A model generated the notes under the pieces. It saw only the letters and a list, made by a program, of their open reading frames with translations, had not been told where the DNA came from and ran no database searches. The position numbers and the translations under genes are program-made. Positions 38,007-43,044 of a DNA stretch of 64,000 bases are shown in pieces. The stretch lies in NCBI RefSeq assembly GCF_902686445.1, contig NC_062219.1, forward strand, positions 47,209,056 through 47,273,055, given 5' to 3'. The stretch is from Sciurus carolinensis. Lineage: Eukaryota; Chordata; Mammalia; Rodentia; Sciuridae. How positions within the stretch are numbered: position 1 is the first letter of the stretch; each line of letters starts with the position of its first letter.

Positions 38007-39606
38007 CACTTTCTACCACTTCTAAGCTTTTTTGATTACACATTTTTATATATGTAAAATGCATGTGTATTCATCCTCAACACTTACTTCTAGACATCTA
38101 TTACTATGTTAATAAGTTATCCCATTATAAAATTCACAAAAAATTGATTTTTTAAAAAAGGAAATTTTAAAAAAGATAAATACATGTTCTAATATTTTCT
38201 TTCCACATTTAATTGGATCATTTTGTGTTCCCAAACCAGCATCACACGCATTCATTCTAGATACTACTTCTGAGACCATTAACCTAGGCAACCAGATTAA
38301 AAACGTTTAACAGAAATGTTTCAATATAAATTTATTATTCAAATACAAGGTAGTCCTCCAAATTCATATATTACTTTTTCCTTTTTCTTCTATAGTACTA
38401 ATTTCCTGCATCTTATTTAATGCCTGCCTTTTCCTGTGTAGATTTAAAGGGACGTCAAGGCTAAGGAAAATAATCTCTAAAGATGTCCCATCCAATGAAA
38501 TTGTTTTGTTCACAGGAAAATACAATTTAAAAGAGATTCAAAAGCTGGAGGCATTATAAGGTATTTTAAATATAAGAAAAGCTATACAATCACATTAAAT
38601 TTGCAAAACAGAAAAATTTTTTTTCATTCATAAGCTTAATTTTTTACCCAGGTCTTTAAATCATATTTAAGTTTAGCAAACTGGAATCTAAACTTAGGAT
38701 TTTCTTTTTTTCTGATTTCTATTAATTGAATTTTTTCATGCCAGTAAAGATTTCATTTCCATGTATCAGACCTTCTCATTAGAAAATTGCAAAACTGTAC
38801 TAAGGGTTAAGCACCCACCTGAAGCCCCTACAACCAAACAAGTAGTAGTTAGGTCTGAAGGGCAGAGGCATGCCATGCTCAGCAGGAAATACTCTTTCCT
38901 ACAAAATATGAATCATTACTGAGTACCGAAATTGCGATACAAGTCAGAAGTCTTTCTTTTCTCCGATGTGTCTAAAAAGGCCAAGTGTTCATGTCAGTGA
39001 CATATTTTTGAAGTATCACTGCCGTTTAATGCTTTCAAATCCTTATATGCATTATCGATTATACGCTATTAAATTTTCATCTTGGAACGGAGCTGACACC
39101 ATCAACCGAGCAGTGTGGAACCCTGGACTGAGCGCTCCCAGGCAAGCAGGAGGAAGGACAGCTGGAGACAGGTAGAGTTGCTTTACGGAGGTATCCCAGG
39201 ATCCTGTCTCTAGCGCGGTGGCATTTCCATAAACTCCCTGCCGCTGGTTACCTGGCGTGAGTAGCAACGTCTGGCAAGACTACATACTGCGAAGAACTAC
39301 CCAGAACGGTGAGCGGGAGAGGTGAGGATCAGATCCGTTGCCTAAAGCTCCTTCCAAGGATCAGCCTGGCTGTCGGAGAGAATCTCTCACCGCGCGTTCA
39401 CATCTACAAGGGAAAGTCGGGCTGCCACGCCCCCACGACTGTTGACGCCCTCAGGAAAATCTGAGAAACACCCTGGCAAGGCCAGGTCCAGAGCCCTACT
39501 CAAGGAAAGGAGTCAATAAAAACAGTGGCCACAGGAACTAGTAGAATCCAAAAGGACCAAGCCTGAGATTCCCCCAACCTGGCCTGTGTCACTCCCACTT
39601 ACCCAT
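140..39606 (-). CDS. KPNA5: KPNA5, importin subunit alpha-6 (14 coding exons, complete CDS)
   Basis: Nuclear-import adaptor: binds classical nuclear localisation signals on cargo, pairs with importin beta through its N-terminal IBB domain, and is recycled by CSE1L. The joined exons are 39606-39603, 34324-34191, 32823-32722, 32601-32502, 27966-27872, 24615-24484, 22729-22641, 17681-17582, 11071-10908, 8856-8778, 6321-6196, 5514-5387, 2449-2271 and 327-140. Phases agree at every junction and give 539 codons, the length I know for human KPNA5. IBB basic clusters lie at about residues 28-52. The armadillo repeats show the WxxxN motifs that hold the NLS (WALTN near 150, WALGN near 192, WALSN near 235, WTISN, WAITN). 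An acidic, Gln-rich tail closes the protein. The family has close paralogues KPNA1 and KPNA6. The exon 3 stretch around [17 protein letters not shown] and the tail [12 protein letters not shown] identify KPNA5 specifically. Intron 4 has a GC donor. Confidence 0.96.
328..2270 (-). other. KPNA5 intron 13
   Basis: AT-rich sequence with a T tract near 759-771. I recognise no repeat family, RNA gene or extra exon in it. Confidence 0.75.
2271..2449 (-). CDS. KPNA5: KPNA5 exon 13 (residues 418-477 plus one base)
   Basis: Acceptor CTCAAAG, donor CATATG then GTAAGC. It encodes [39 protein letters not shown] and CALIEEAYG. The QESKQNG stretch fits KPNA5 better than KPNA6. Confidence 0.96.
3085..3240 (+). 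repeat. MIR
   Basis: GAGTTCAAGTCCCAATTCTA, CGTGTAACCCTTAGCAGTTG and TCTGTACCTCAGTGGGGCTA follow the MIR core in order. Confidence 0.75.
3901..4007 (-). mobile_element. ID SINE
   Basis: Reverse-complement ID: T tract, then GGGATTGAACCCAGGGCC (B box) and GAGCTATCTCCCCAGCCC (A box side). A short target-site duplication ACTTCTT flanks it (3896 and 4009). Confidence 0.9.
4265..4460 (-). repeat. MIR-like fragment
   Basis: AAAATGAAGAAACTAGATTA, then TTAAATAACTGTAAAGGTCACA, reads in reverse as a MIR core. Weaker than the other copies. Confidence 0.5.
4551..4772 (+). mobile_element. B1-dID SINE, diverged
   Basis: A 7SL-derived half (ACACACTTGTAATCCAAGTG ... GAGACAGGAGGATGGCAAGT) joined to an ID-like half (GTGACTCAGTGGTTAAGCAC). 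This composite is typical of squirrels and their relatives. Confidence 0.8.
5025..5236 (+). mobile_element. B1-dID SINE, diverged
   Basis: TAGTGCACGCAGCAGCTTGG to CAGCAAAACCCTGTCTCAAA (B1 part), then TGCCTCAGTGGTAGAATACC and TTCAATCCCTAGTAC (dID), followed by a long A tract ending in AAAAG repeats. Confidence 0.82.
5387..5514 (-). CDS. KPNA5: KPNA5 exon 12 (residues 376-417 plus two bases)
   Basis: Acceptor TCCCAG, donor ATAAG then GTATGA. It encodes [20 protein letters not shown] and [17 protein letters not shown], with another WxxxN of the minor site. Confidence 0.96.
5682..5773 (-). mobile_element. ID SINE with 14-bp target-site duplication
   Basis: Reverse-complement ID in intron 11, with perfect AGAATATAAATTTT copies at 5671-5684 and 5774-5787. 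The exact duplication marks a relatively young insertion. Confidence 0.93.
6196..6321 (-). CDS. KPNA5: KPNA5 exon 11 (residues 334-375)
   Basis: Acceptor TTTTAG, donor ATTCAG then GTAAAT. It encodes [18 protein letters not shown], then [17 protein letters not shown], one of the WxxxN repeats that form the minor NLS-binding site. Confidence 0.96.
7830..7931 (+). mobile_element. ID SINE
   Basis: GGGCTTGGGATATAGCTCAG, then GGGTTCAATCCCCAGCACTG and a pure A tail. Target-site duplication ATGCAAACTG at 7820-7829 and 7932-7941. Confidence 0.94.
8681..8704. repeat. (TA)n microsatellite
   Basis: Pure TA run about 70 bp from the donor side of KPNA5 exon 10. Confidence 0.9.
8778..8856 (-). CDS. KPNA5: KPNA5 exon 10 (residues 307-333)
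   Basis: Acceptor TTTTAG, donor ACACAG then GTGAGT. The first base completes Met307. The exon encodes [20 protein letters not shown] and DDIQTQ. At 79 bp it is the shortest internal exon, and skipping it would shift the frame. Confidence 0.95.
8857..10907 (-). other. KPNA5 intron 9
   Basis: Apart from the ID at 9641 I can assign nothing with confidence. The stretch from about 9,100 to 10,340 looks like an old repeat-derived sequence, but I cannot name the family. Confidence 0.65.
9641..9728 (-). mobile_element. ID SINE
   Basis: Reverse-complement ID with target-site duplication AATTTCTCCTTTCTTT at 9626-9641 and 9729-9744, the longest in the window. Confidence 0.93.
10908..11071 (-). CDS. 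KPNA5: KPNA5 exon 9 (residues 253-306 plus two bases)
   Basis: Acceptor TTCCAG, donor TTGAT then GTAACT. It encodes [29 protein letters not shown] and [13 protein letters not shown]. The donor is weak: exon bases -2/-1 are AT instead of AG, and +4/+5 are AC. The codon phase still requires this position. Confidence 0.95.
11735..11915 (+). repeat. MIR
   Basis: CAGACAGATCTAGGTTCAAA, GAAAAATTACCTTACATTTC and AACCTCAAATTCTTTGTTTG fit a diverged MIR. A second, partial MIR-like stretch precedes it at about 11,655-11,700. Confidence 0.7.
12015..12560 (+). mobile_element. Old Tigger-like DNA-transposon fragment
   Basis: ATTCCAAGACCCCCAGTGGA, GCCTAAAATCATGTAAGAGT and TTCTATGCTTTTTCCCATAA resemble a known mammalian mariner/Tigger-type repeat. 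No transposase frame. Family name uncertain. Confidence 0.5.
13241..13483 (+). mobile_element. ID SINE carrying a second, nested ID
   Basis: Outer ID starts at about 13243 with the CACATAAATAAATAAAATAAAG-type tail. A second ID (13360-13454, pure A tail) sits in its tail. GTAACTGACTTA flanks the whole unit (13231-13242 and 13484-13495); CTAAAAAATAT flanks only the inner copy (13349-13359 and 13455-13465). Confidence 0.92.
15306..15511 (-). mobile_element. B1-dID SINE
   Basis: Reverse complement: dID half (GGGATTAAACTCAGGGGCAC ... CACTGAGCCATAACCCCAGC), then B1 half (AGAGACGGGGTCTCACTGAG ... GGGATTACAGGCATGCATCA). Confidence 0.9.
16318..16855 (-). mobile_element. B1-dID SINE split by an L1 3' fragment
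   Basis: A reverse dID half ends near 16373 (CCACCATTGAGCTACATTCT). The linker holds (ACCT/CTAC)n, and the reverse B1 half (AGATAAGGTCTCACTAAGTT) begins near 16799. Between them lies an L1 3' end (about 16391-16752) with its own poly(A) seen as T tract at 16393-16402. CTAC repeats occur on both sides of the L1. Confidence 0.75.
16391..16752 (-). mobile_element. L1 3'-end fragment
   Basis: The reverse complement reads like the L1 3' region: ATGGAATATTACTCAGCCAT, then sequence for CTAAGTGAAATAAGCCAATC. It is 5'-truncated and inserted in a SINE linker. Confidence 0.85.
16870..17140 (-). mobile_element. Older L1/HAL1-like 3' fragment
   Basis: TTGTTGAGTTGTATTCCATC and TTGGTGATCATGAATAAAAT resemble, in reverse, the ORF2 end of ancient L1 elements. 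More diverged than the neighbouring copy. Confidence 0.6.
17582..17681 (-). CDS. KPNA5: KPNA5 exon 8 (residues 219-252)
   Basis: Acceptor TTGGCAG, donor AGTAAG then GTATGA. It encodes [33 protein letters not shown], including the third WxxxN motif at Trp235 and Asn239. Confidence 0.95.
17789..17881. repeat. 93-bp direct duplication, copy 1
   Basis: Matches 18464-18556 with one mismatch (T/C in GAGTTTGAGG against GAGTCTGAGG). It lies 107 bp upstream of the KPNA5 exon 8 acceptor. Confidence 0.95.
18464..18556. repeat. 93-bp direct duplication, copy 2
   Basis: Second copy, 582 bp further on, in the same orientation. Flanking sequence differs on both sides. Confidence 0.95.
20425..22090 (+). 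mobile_element. L1 fragment, ORF2 region, interrupted by an ID
   Basis: Plus-strand L1-like text such as CTCTGATCACAATGGAGTAA (endonuclease region), then AACCCAGAGCTATTATACTC and TTCAGATGATAAAATCTTAA (reverse-transcriptase region). Many stops and gaps, no long frame: a dead copy, antisense to KPNA5. Confidence 0.8.
20980..21159 (+). mobile_element. ID SINE with expanded TA tail, inside L1 sequence
   Basis: GGGCTGGATTTGTAGCTCAG, GGGTTTGACTCTCAGCACCA, a CACATATAAATAAATGAATA tail, then a TA-rich tract. AAATGAG occurs on both sides (20973 and 21160), splitting the L1 fragment. Confidence 0.88.
22143..22455 (+). mobile_element. MaLR-type LTR (solo)
   Basis: GGTTTGGTTTCTAGTC near the start, GTTAGGTCATTGGGGGCATG in the middle, and ACCATGAGCCCAATAAATAT (poly(A) signal) near the end, the known layout of MST/MLT1-like LTRs. 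No internal region nearby. Confidence 0.75.
22641..22729 (-). CDS. KPNA5: KPNA5 exon 7 (residues 190-218 plus two bases)
   Basis: Acceptor TCTAAG, donor TTAGA then GTAAGT. It encodes [11 protein letters not shown], with the second WxxxN of the major groove (Trp192, Asn196), and then [19 protein letters not shown]. Confidence 0.95.
23362..23533 (+). mobile_element. ID SINE (AAAT/GAAT tail)
   Basis: GTTGGGATTATAGTTCAGTA start and GGGTTTGATCCTCAGCACCA, followed by a long (AAAT/GAAT)n tail. It has a small internal duplication between the A and B boxes. Confidence 0.88.
24160..24275 (+). repeat. MIR fragment
   Basis: GTGTAAGCTACTAACTTTTC and TGGGTCTCAGTACATTCTTT match the MIR core. Confidence 0.7.
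24484..24615 (-). CDS. KPNA5: KPNA5 exon 6 (residues 146-189)
   Basis: Acceptor CTTTAG, donor GAACAG then GTAAGT. It begins [13 protein letters not shown], carrying Trp150 and Asn154 of the major NLS-binding groove, and ends [12 protein letters not shown]. The exon starts and ends in phase 0. Confidence 0.96.
25485..25619 (+). mobile_element. ID SINE (first of two adjacent copies)
   Basis: ID with an internal repeat CATCTAGCATGTGTAAGG and a run of 11 C at 25601-25611. AGACAATTAAGG flanks it at 25473-25484 and 25620-25631. Confidence 0.88.
25632..25765 (+). mobile_element. ID SINE (second adjacent copy)
   Basis: Starts immediately after the duplication of the previous copy: GGCTGGGGTTGTAGTTCAGC, then GGGTTGGATCCTTAGCACCA and AAATAAATAAATAAAATAAA. 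It runs into a (TA)n tract. Confidence 0.87.
25759..25806. repeat. (TA)n/(TATG)n microsatellite
   Basis: TATA run with TATG/TACA variants following the tail of an ID. Confidence 0.85.
26590..26766 (-). mobile_element. B1-dID SINE
   Basis: T tract, then CAAGGATCAAACCCAGGGTT and CCACTGAGTCACATTCCCCA (dID), then GGGTCTCCCTAAGGTGCTTA and GTGATTATAGGCATGTACCA (B1). The linker is shorter than in other copies. Confidence 0.85.
27215..27310 (+). mobile_element. ID SINE
   Basis: GATGGGCTGGGGAGATAGCT start, GTTTGATCCCCGGTACCG and pure A tail. GAATTTACT flanks it at 27206-27214 and 27311-27319. Confidence 0.92.
27872..27966 (-). CDS. KPNA5: KPNA5 exon 5 (residues 114-145)
   Basis: Acceptor ATTTAG, donor TTACAA then GTAAGT. 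It encodes [19 protein letters not shown] and ends in ERNENCTLQ, within the first armadillo repeat. It joins the GC-donor exon in the right phase. Confidence 0.95.
28108..28182 (-). mobile_element. ID-related fragment
   Basis: CCACTGAGCTATATCTCCAACCCC resembles the reverse complement of a dID/ID 5' half; the B-box part is eroded. Confidence 0.5.
28843..28931 (+). mobile_element. ID SINE
   Basis: GGGGAGATAGCTCAGTCGGT, GGGTTCGATCCCCAGCACCC and pure A tail. ATGTATTTTTG at 28832-28842 and 28932-28942. Confidence 0.94.
29470..29679 (-). mobile_element. B1-dID SINE with a small internal duplication
   Basis: Reverse composite. GTCTCACTAAGTTGCT occurs twice in tandem within the B1 half near 29,561-29,596, a local duplication of about 20 bp. 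Confidence 0.85.
30786..30976 (+). mobile_element. B1-dID SINE
   Basis: GGTGGCACACAACTGTAATC, GAGGCTGAGACAGGAGAAGT, then GGGTCAGTAGTACAGTGCCC and TTCAATCTTCAGTACC. Confidence 0.85.
31714..31855 (+). mobile_element. ID SINE (AAATA tail)
   Basis: GGGGTTAGGGCTGTAGATCA, GGGTTCAATTCTCGGCACCA, then AAATAAATAAATAAAG. An imperfect duplication AGAATACTT/AGAACACTT flanks it. Confidence 0.88.
32100..32303 (-). mobile_element. B1-dID SINE
   Basis: GGATTGAACTCAGGGGCACT, CCACTGAGCCACATCCCTAG, AGAGACAGGGTCTCACTGAC and GGGATTATAGGCGGGTGTCA: a well-kept reverse copy about 200 bp from the GC donor of intron 4. Confidence 0.9.
32502..32601 (-). CDS. KPNA5: KPNA5 exon 4 (residues 81-113, start of the ARM region)
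   Basis: Acceptor CTTTAG, then GAAGAAGTT. It encodes [16 protein letters not shown] and [12 protein letters not shown]. The exon must end AAAG so that AAAG plus AACCT gives K-E-P, which places the donor at GCAAGA. This is a GC donor, not GT. Confidence 0.94.
32722..32823 (-). CDS. KPNA5: KPNA5 exon 3 (residues 47-80)
   Basis: Acceptor TTGCAG, donor CCAGAG then GTATAT. It starts with LFKRRN, the last basic patch of the IBB, followed by the variable linker [18 protein letters not shown]. That linker separates KPNA5 from KPNA1 and KPNA6, whose sequence here is different. Confidence 0.95.
33458..33582 (-). mobile_element. B1-like SINE monomer
   Basis: T tract, then GAGAGACGGGGTCTTCTTTC and TTGCCTGGATTACATAGTGT; no dID half. 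Confidence 0.75.
34191..34324 (-). CDS. KPNA5: KPNA5 exon 2 (residues 2-46, IBB domain)
   Basis: Acceptor TTCAAG, then ATTCCATGGC; donor GAACAG, then GTAGGT. It encodes the first part of the importin-beta-binding domain, with the RRRR cluster at residues 28-31 and RKQKR at 39-43. These basic clusters bind importin beta and act as an autoinhibitory NLS mimic when cargo is absent. Confidence 0.95.
34490..34840 (-). mobile_element. MaLR-type LTR-like fragment
   Basis: TTATTTAAAAAGAGGTTTAT followed by GAACACTATTACACTGGCAG reads in reverse like an MLT1/MST LTR. Diverged; no partner LTR. Confidence 0.6.
35917..36080 (+). mobile_element. B1(-dID) SINE, 3' half degraded
   Basis: AGCCAGGTGCTGTGATGCTT, GCCTGTAATCCCAGCAAGGC and GAGGCTGAGACAAAAGGACC; the ID half is reduced to CCCTGGTACTAAAA. 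Confidence 0.8.
36730..37260 (-). mobile_element. Ancient L1/HAL1-like 3' fragment
   Basis: AACGGAATTGTATACAGTCT, CTGTTGGGATACTTCTTAGC and ATTTGAGTCATTTCCAATTG resemble, in reverse, the end of ORF2 of old L1s. Diverged, no frame. Confidence 0.6.
37510..37594 (+). mobile_element. Decayed ID SINE
   Basis: GGCTGTGGGTATAGATTAGT and GCCCTGGGTTCAACTCATAG; both boxes have lost consensus bases. Confidence 0.7.
37969..38005. repeat. (TA)n microsatellite
   Basis: About 37 bp of uninterrupted TA in KPNA5 intron 1; likely length-variable. Confidence 0.92.
39603..39606 (-). CDS. KPNA5: KPNA5 exon 1, coding part (ATG plus one base)
   Basis: Only ATG and one G are coding here. The donor follows directly (ATGG, then GTAAGT). 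Joined to exon 2 this reads M-D-S-M-A-S-P-G-K, matching the M-D-x-M-A-S-P start of the KPNA5/KPNA6 group. The ATG context has T at -3 and G at +4, so it is not strong. The in-frame Met4 in exon 2 is an alternative start with a similarly modest context. The exon continues upstream as 5' UTR into the CpG island; its start cannot be read. Confidence 0.85.
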
Positions 39607-39720
39607 TAACGTGACACTCTCCGGTGCCCTGACTCCAGTGCGGGCGGCGACAAGGTCGGCTTCAGGTAAGAGTGCCGGTCACTCCACCCCTAGCGCGAGC
39701 GTAGCGACCCGGTTCGCATT

Positions 39721-39734
39721 CCAAGATGGCGGCC
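39721..39734 (+). promoter_or_regulatory. YY1-type site in the KPNA5 promoter
   Basis: CCAAGATGGCGGCC matches the established YY1 core AAnATGGCGGC. It lies about 115 bp upstream of the KPNA5 start codon, where YY1 sites commonly sit at or just downstream of transcription starts. The match is seen; binding is inferred. Confidence 0.7.
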
Positions 39735-39975
39735 ACCTGAGCCCCTTGCCCGAGACCCCGAGGCTTGGTTCCCAGAAGCCCTTGCGCGAGGCGGCGGCGG
39801 CGGAGGCGTGGCCGCACAGACTAGCCGAGGGGCGGGGTGAAGTGCGCGCCCCAGCCACGCCCACCCAGGGAAGAGCCGCTAGAACGAATCCTAGGGTTCC
39901 GCACGCTTGCGGTGGCTGGGCTGTGCACTGCGGTCCCTAGTCTAGCCTGTTTTACTCGGGGACGAGCTCCGATTC

Positions 39976-40085
39976 ATTCATTCATTCATTCATCCGCCTA
40001 TCCATTCTTCAACCTAGTGTTGATCGGAAGCCTAATCTGTGCCAGCCACAGTTTTAGGTATTGGGGATTCAGTAATGGGGTAGGG
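39976..40085. repeat. (ATTC)n tract and old interspersed-repeat fragment
   Basis: ATTC is repeated about five times at 39974-39993, followed by sequence resembling the end of an old MIR/L2-type repeat (CTAATCTGTGCCAGCCA). It marks the outer edge of the CpG island. Confidence 0.4.
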
Positions 40086-40865
40086 AGCGGTAAAAATTCA
40101 AGCCACATGAAGTTTACACCGAGTATTTCACCTTCATGAACGTCTTCCTATAGGCTCGTTTGTTTCAAGTTTCTTAACTGGCCATTCATATATAATTTGG
40201 GTTTCCATAACATCTGCAAGTTTTTGACTAATATGTAGTCACTGATTTATGCAATGAATAGTAATTCCAGATAAAATGCTCTAAATTCTATCACAAAAAC
40301 ACAGCCCTTAAGCCACGATGAAGATCAAAAACCAGTATTGAAAACAGACTAAAATCCAGATGTAATGCTAGGCACAAAATACACAGGATAGATAACATAA
40401 GGATTCCTATCCTGAAGACATTTACCATTTTTTAGGGGGCGGGGAACAGGACAAATCGTTATGTTTACTGTGTTCAATAATTGACAAATTACTTAACTGT
40501 GTTTATATGTGTCGGAGAAAAACAGAGAAGCTTGATTGACAAAGAAAATCTGGACAGGGCTTTTGAAGTATTAATAGGATTTTATTTACCTTAAACTCTT
40601 AGCAATTCTACCCCTTTCCTATTTCCTTTTCCTGCTCCCTCCAGAGAAACAAAATACACAGACCTAGTAATCTTCCCATCATAAAACTGTTGGGATTACA
40701 GTGCATCCACTAGAATAATCTCCCCATCTCATGATCCATAACTTAATGATAGCGGAAAATTCTTGTCATTTTAATCGATTTTGACAAGCAGAGAAATGTA
40801 AACGTTCAATCTACCATGTCCAAATGCATATTATCTTGAAGAACTCTGGCACTCTCTCGCAAGCT

Positions 40866-40916
40866 CGCTCTCTCTCTGTGTCTCTCTCTGTCTCTCTGTC
40901 TCTCTCTCTCTCTCTT
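40866..40916. repeat. (TC)n microsatellite
   Basis: An imperfect CT/TCTG run of about 50 bp between the two promoters. Confidence 0.85.
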
Positions 40917-40999
40917 TTTTATACCATGAGAACTAGGGCAAGTTAGTGTTATCTGTAGAAAGTTACTTTCTTGCTTTAACATCAGGACCATTGCTCCTT

Positions 41000-42900
41000 G
41001 GAAAGCTGGTCATACAAAAAAACTAAACAAGCTAATACTAATGATGTCATTGTTTCTACAGTCTAATATATAAAACCCCTTTCTCAGTGGTGCCTGAGGT
41101 AGAACTGAGGGCACTGTTGAAAGGACACATATCATTCATCTCACTTGCTGCCATTTAACAAAAAAACTTGAGGAAGAGGAGGCACTGCTTGGCAAAGTAC
41201 CTTGAGGGACAGGTGCTCTCTGTTCATCCTGTCACTACTGAATCTTCTCTAAGCATTTGTCAATAAAGCCTTCTGCCTTGTGTCCTTAAGTATTAGGCTT
41301 ATGCCTACAGGTGGCCCATTCAGGAAGATCTTTCTTCCCAAGAGACCACCGGTGATAAGATCAAGGTAGTATGGCCCATGTCTTAACAGATATGAAAAAA
41401 GAAACACAGAAACAGACAACCAGAGGATCCCTGAAACCATGGCTGACAGATGGGAATTCTGTGTTCTGTGCATACAGAATTTCTTCCACTCACACACAGT
41501 ACCTCTGACAGACCAACTCCCACTACAAGAGTGTATAATTCAGAAAGCTATTCAAAATCCTGATGGTTACAGTAAAACATTACCTTTTTCTTAGACAGGA
41601 TTAACCTATAGGTGGATCTTTCTTCAACTTATTTTATCTTTGACAGAACAACTCCAGTTGCAAGATTGTACAAAAAAGAAACGACCAGAAAGGATCCCCA
41701 AAACCATGATCCACAGACTGGAGCCTTTAAAACAAACAGACCAACCAAGATCTTTCCTATAGAATCAACATAGTATTGCCCATGTCTTAAAAGGGGCAGT
41801 AACAGACACAAACAAAAACACAACCAAAGGGAAGTTCCAAATCCAAGGCCAACAGATGGAAACCTAAAACAGACCAGAAGGGAGTAAAAATATCTCTTGA
41901 TTCTCAAGTCCCACTTAACCATGACTCTTATACATGTGGCACCACAGATGTCCCCACAGAAAGGGACCAGATGTTTCTGTGAAGAGGAATCAGATGTGTA
42001 GAATTGAGGGTCTCAGCATGCAAACCAAGGGACTTACCCAATGGCCAAGGGTGTGGCTACTTTACTGAGTTCAGTTTCCTTTTTTTCAAAGTGGCTCAAG
42101 ATGGAGCAACCTGTACACTTCAGGGAGAGAAGCCAGGAGTTTGTGAAGCAAAATAAGCTCTGGCAACTGCTGGAACAGTCCCTCAGCCCCTCCCTTTACT
42201 CGCAGGAATAGCTCCTCTGGTTGGACCTGAGGCAGACTCCTAACTCTCCTGCAGTTGGATCTCAAGAAGTTCACCAGCCACCCTTTATCCTCAGCATGGA
42301 AATGTGGTTGCTTGGAGAGCCAGGCCTGCTCAAGAAAGCTGTAACAGGGGCTTCTCTTGGGTTCCATTTGGTGTACCAGATTTATTATGGAAAGTTTGGT
42401 CCTTGTCCCCAATGCCAATCCAAGGACACAGTTTTGAGAAAAAGGAAAAAGAAATTTATTGCTTTGCTATCAAAGAAAAAGCATTCCTGTCCCAGAGGCT
42501 GTGATTCTGCCCATCAAGGAGACCAGGGGACTTTTAAAGAGGTTATTCAAAGGCTACATTTCATGTATTCTGTCCAGAGTTGTAATTCACTTGTACATTT
42601 GAGAGAGAGTTATTTCTTAGATCTTCTGGTGTCATCTCCAAAGTCTGAATTACTTCATTCTTATGGTGGTGTATGCTCAAGGACATATAACTCTGCCTAG
42701 GATGGGGAAGAAAGGAAACCCTGTTTCCCAAGAGAACAGGGAGGGGGAGAGATTAGGGATGAGGAGGGAGAAAGGAAGAGAAACATGTTTTTTAAAAAAT
42801 AAGTCACAGTGGCAGAGCAGCAAGGCATGGGCCAAGGTTACAAATCTGTCCCACTGCCCTGGCACAACTAAGCTTTGGTCATGACATAATGTGTCTTCTT
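41000..42900 (-). mobile_element. Degenerate LTR-retroelement-like sequence between the two genes
   Basis: On the minus strand the order fits an LTR and leader. A TATA-like TTTAAAAG lies at about 42535-42528. AATAAA follows at 42460-42455, about 75 bases later, then a U5-like stretch, then a non-coding leader-like region with internal diverged repeats near 41,760 and 41,365. No intact gag, pol or env frame is visible and no primer-binding site could be identified. A plus-strand AATAAA near 41,261 does not fit this model. Family and limits are uncertain. It lies between KPNA5 and ZUP1 and would transcribe towards KPNA5. Confidence 0.4.
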
Positions 42901-43017
42901 ATTTAAATATCCCAATAGCTTTCTTAAGGTTCTACATTATTTGATAACTGTCTACAACTCTGGCTTCATCTTGTAATTATTTTTTTCTATAGTACATTTT
43001 GTTCTGATTCCAAAGTG

Positions 43018-43044
43018 TTTTTTTTTTTTTTTTTTTTTTTTTTT
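43018..43044. repeat. Poly(T) tract
   Basis: About 27 consecutive T, probably the tail of an old minus-strand retroposon whose body is no longer recognisable. Confidence 0.8.

Larger units (their letters stand above)
34325..39602 (-). other. KPNA5 intron 1
   Basis: Carries an antisense MaLR-type LTR (34,490), a B1 (35,917), antisense old L1 (36,730), a decayed ID (37,510) and a (TA)n tract (37,969). From about 39,000 towards exon 1 the sequence becomes GC-richer as the promoter is approached. The rest is unassigned. Confidence 0.75.
39603..39975. promoter_or_regulatory. KPNA5: CpG island and promoter region of KPNA5
   Basis: CpG-dense sequence sharply different from the AT-rich surroundings: GCGGCGGCGGCGG near 39,790, repeated GCG and CGC, and a GC box GGGGCGGGG at 39829-39837. 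It covers the 5' UTR and likely start sites of KPNA5 on the minus strand. No TATA box is evident, as expected for a housekeeping-type promoter. The exact transcription start cannot be read. Confidence 0.85.

Noticed and set aside
140..39606. KPNA1 or KPNA6 instead of KPNA5
   Set aside because: The linker [17 protein letters not shown], the [11 protein letters not shown] stretch and the tail [12 protein letters not shown] fit KPNA5; the other two differ at these places.
140..39606. Processed pseudogene of an importin alpha
   Set aside because: All exons are separated by introns with splice sites and correct phases, and there is no frameshift or internal stop.
39611..39940. 109-codon plus-strand frame in the KPNA5 CpG island
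   Set aside because: Long frames are expected in GC-rich DNA; it overlaps the promoter and has no known domain or conserved start.
42086..42418. 110-codon minus-strand frame in the LTR-like element
   Set aside because: Located in the leader-like part just after the U5-like stretch; no gag, protease or other motif is seen, so no gene is claimed.
42221..42700. 159-codon plus-strand open frame between the genes
   Set aside because: It runs opposite to the LTR-like signals in the same place, and its composition shows no known domain.
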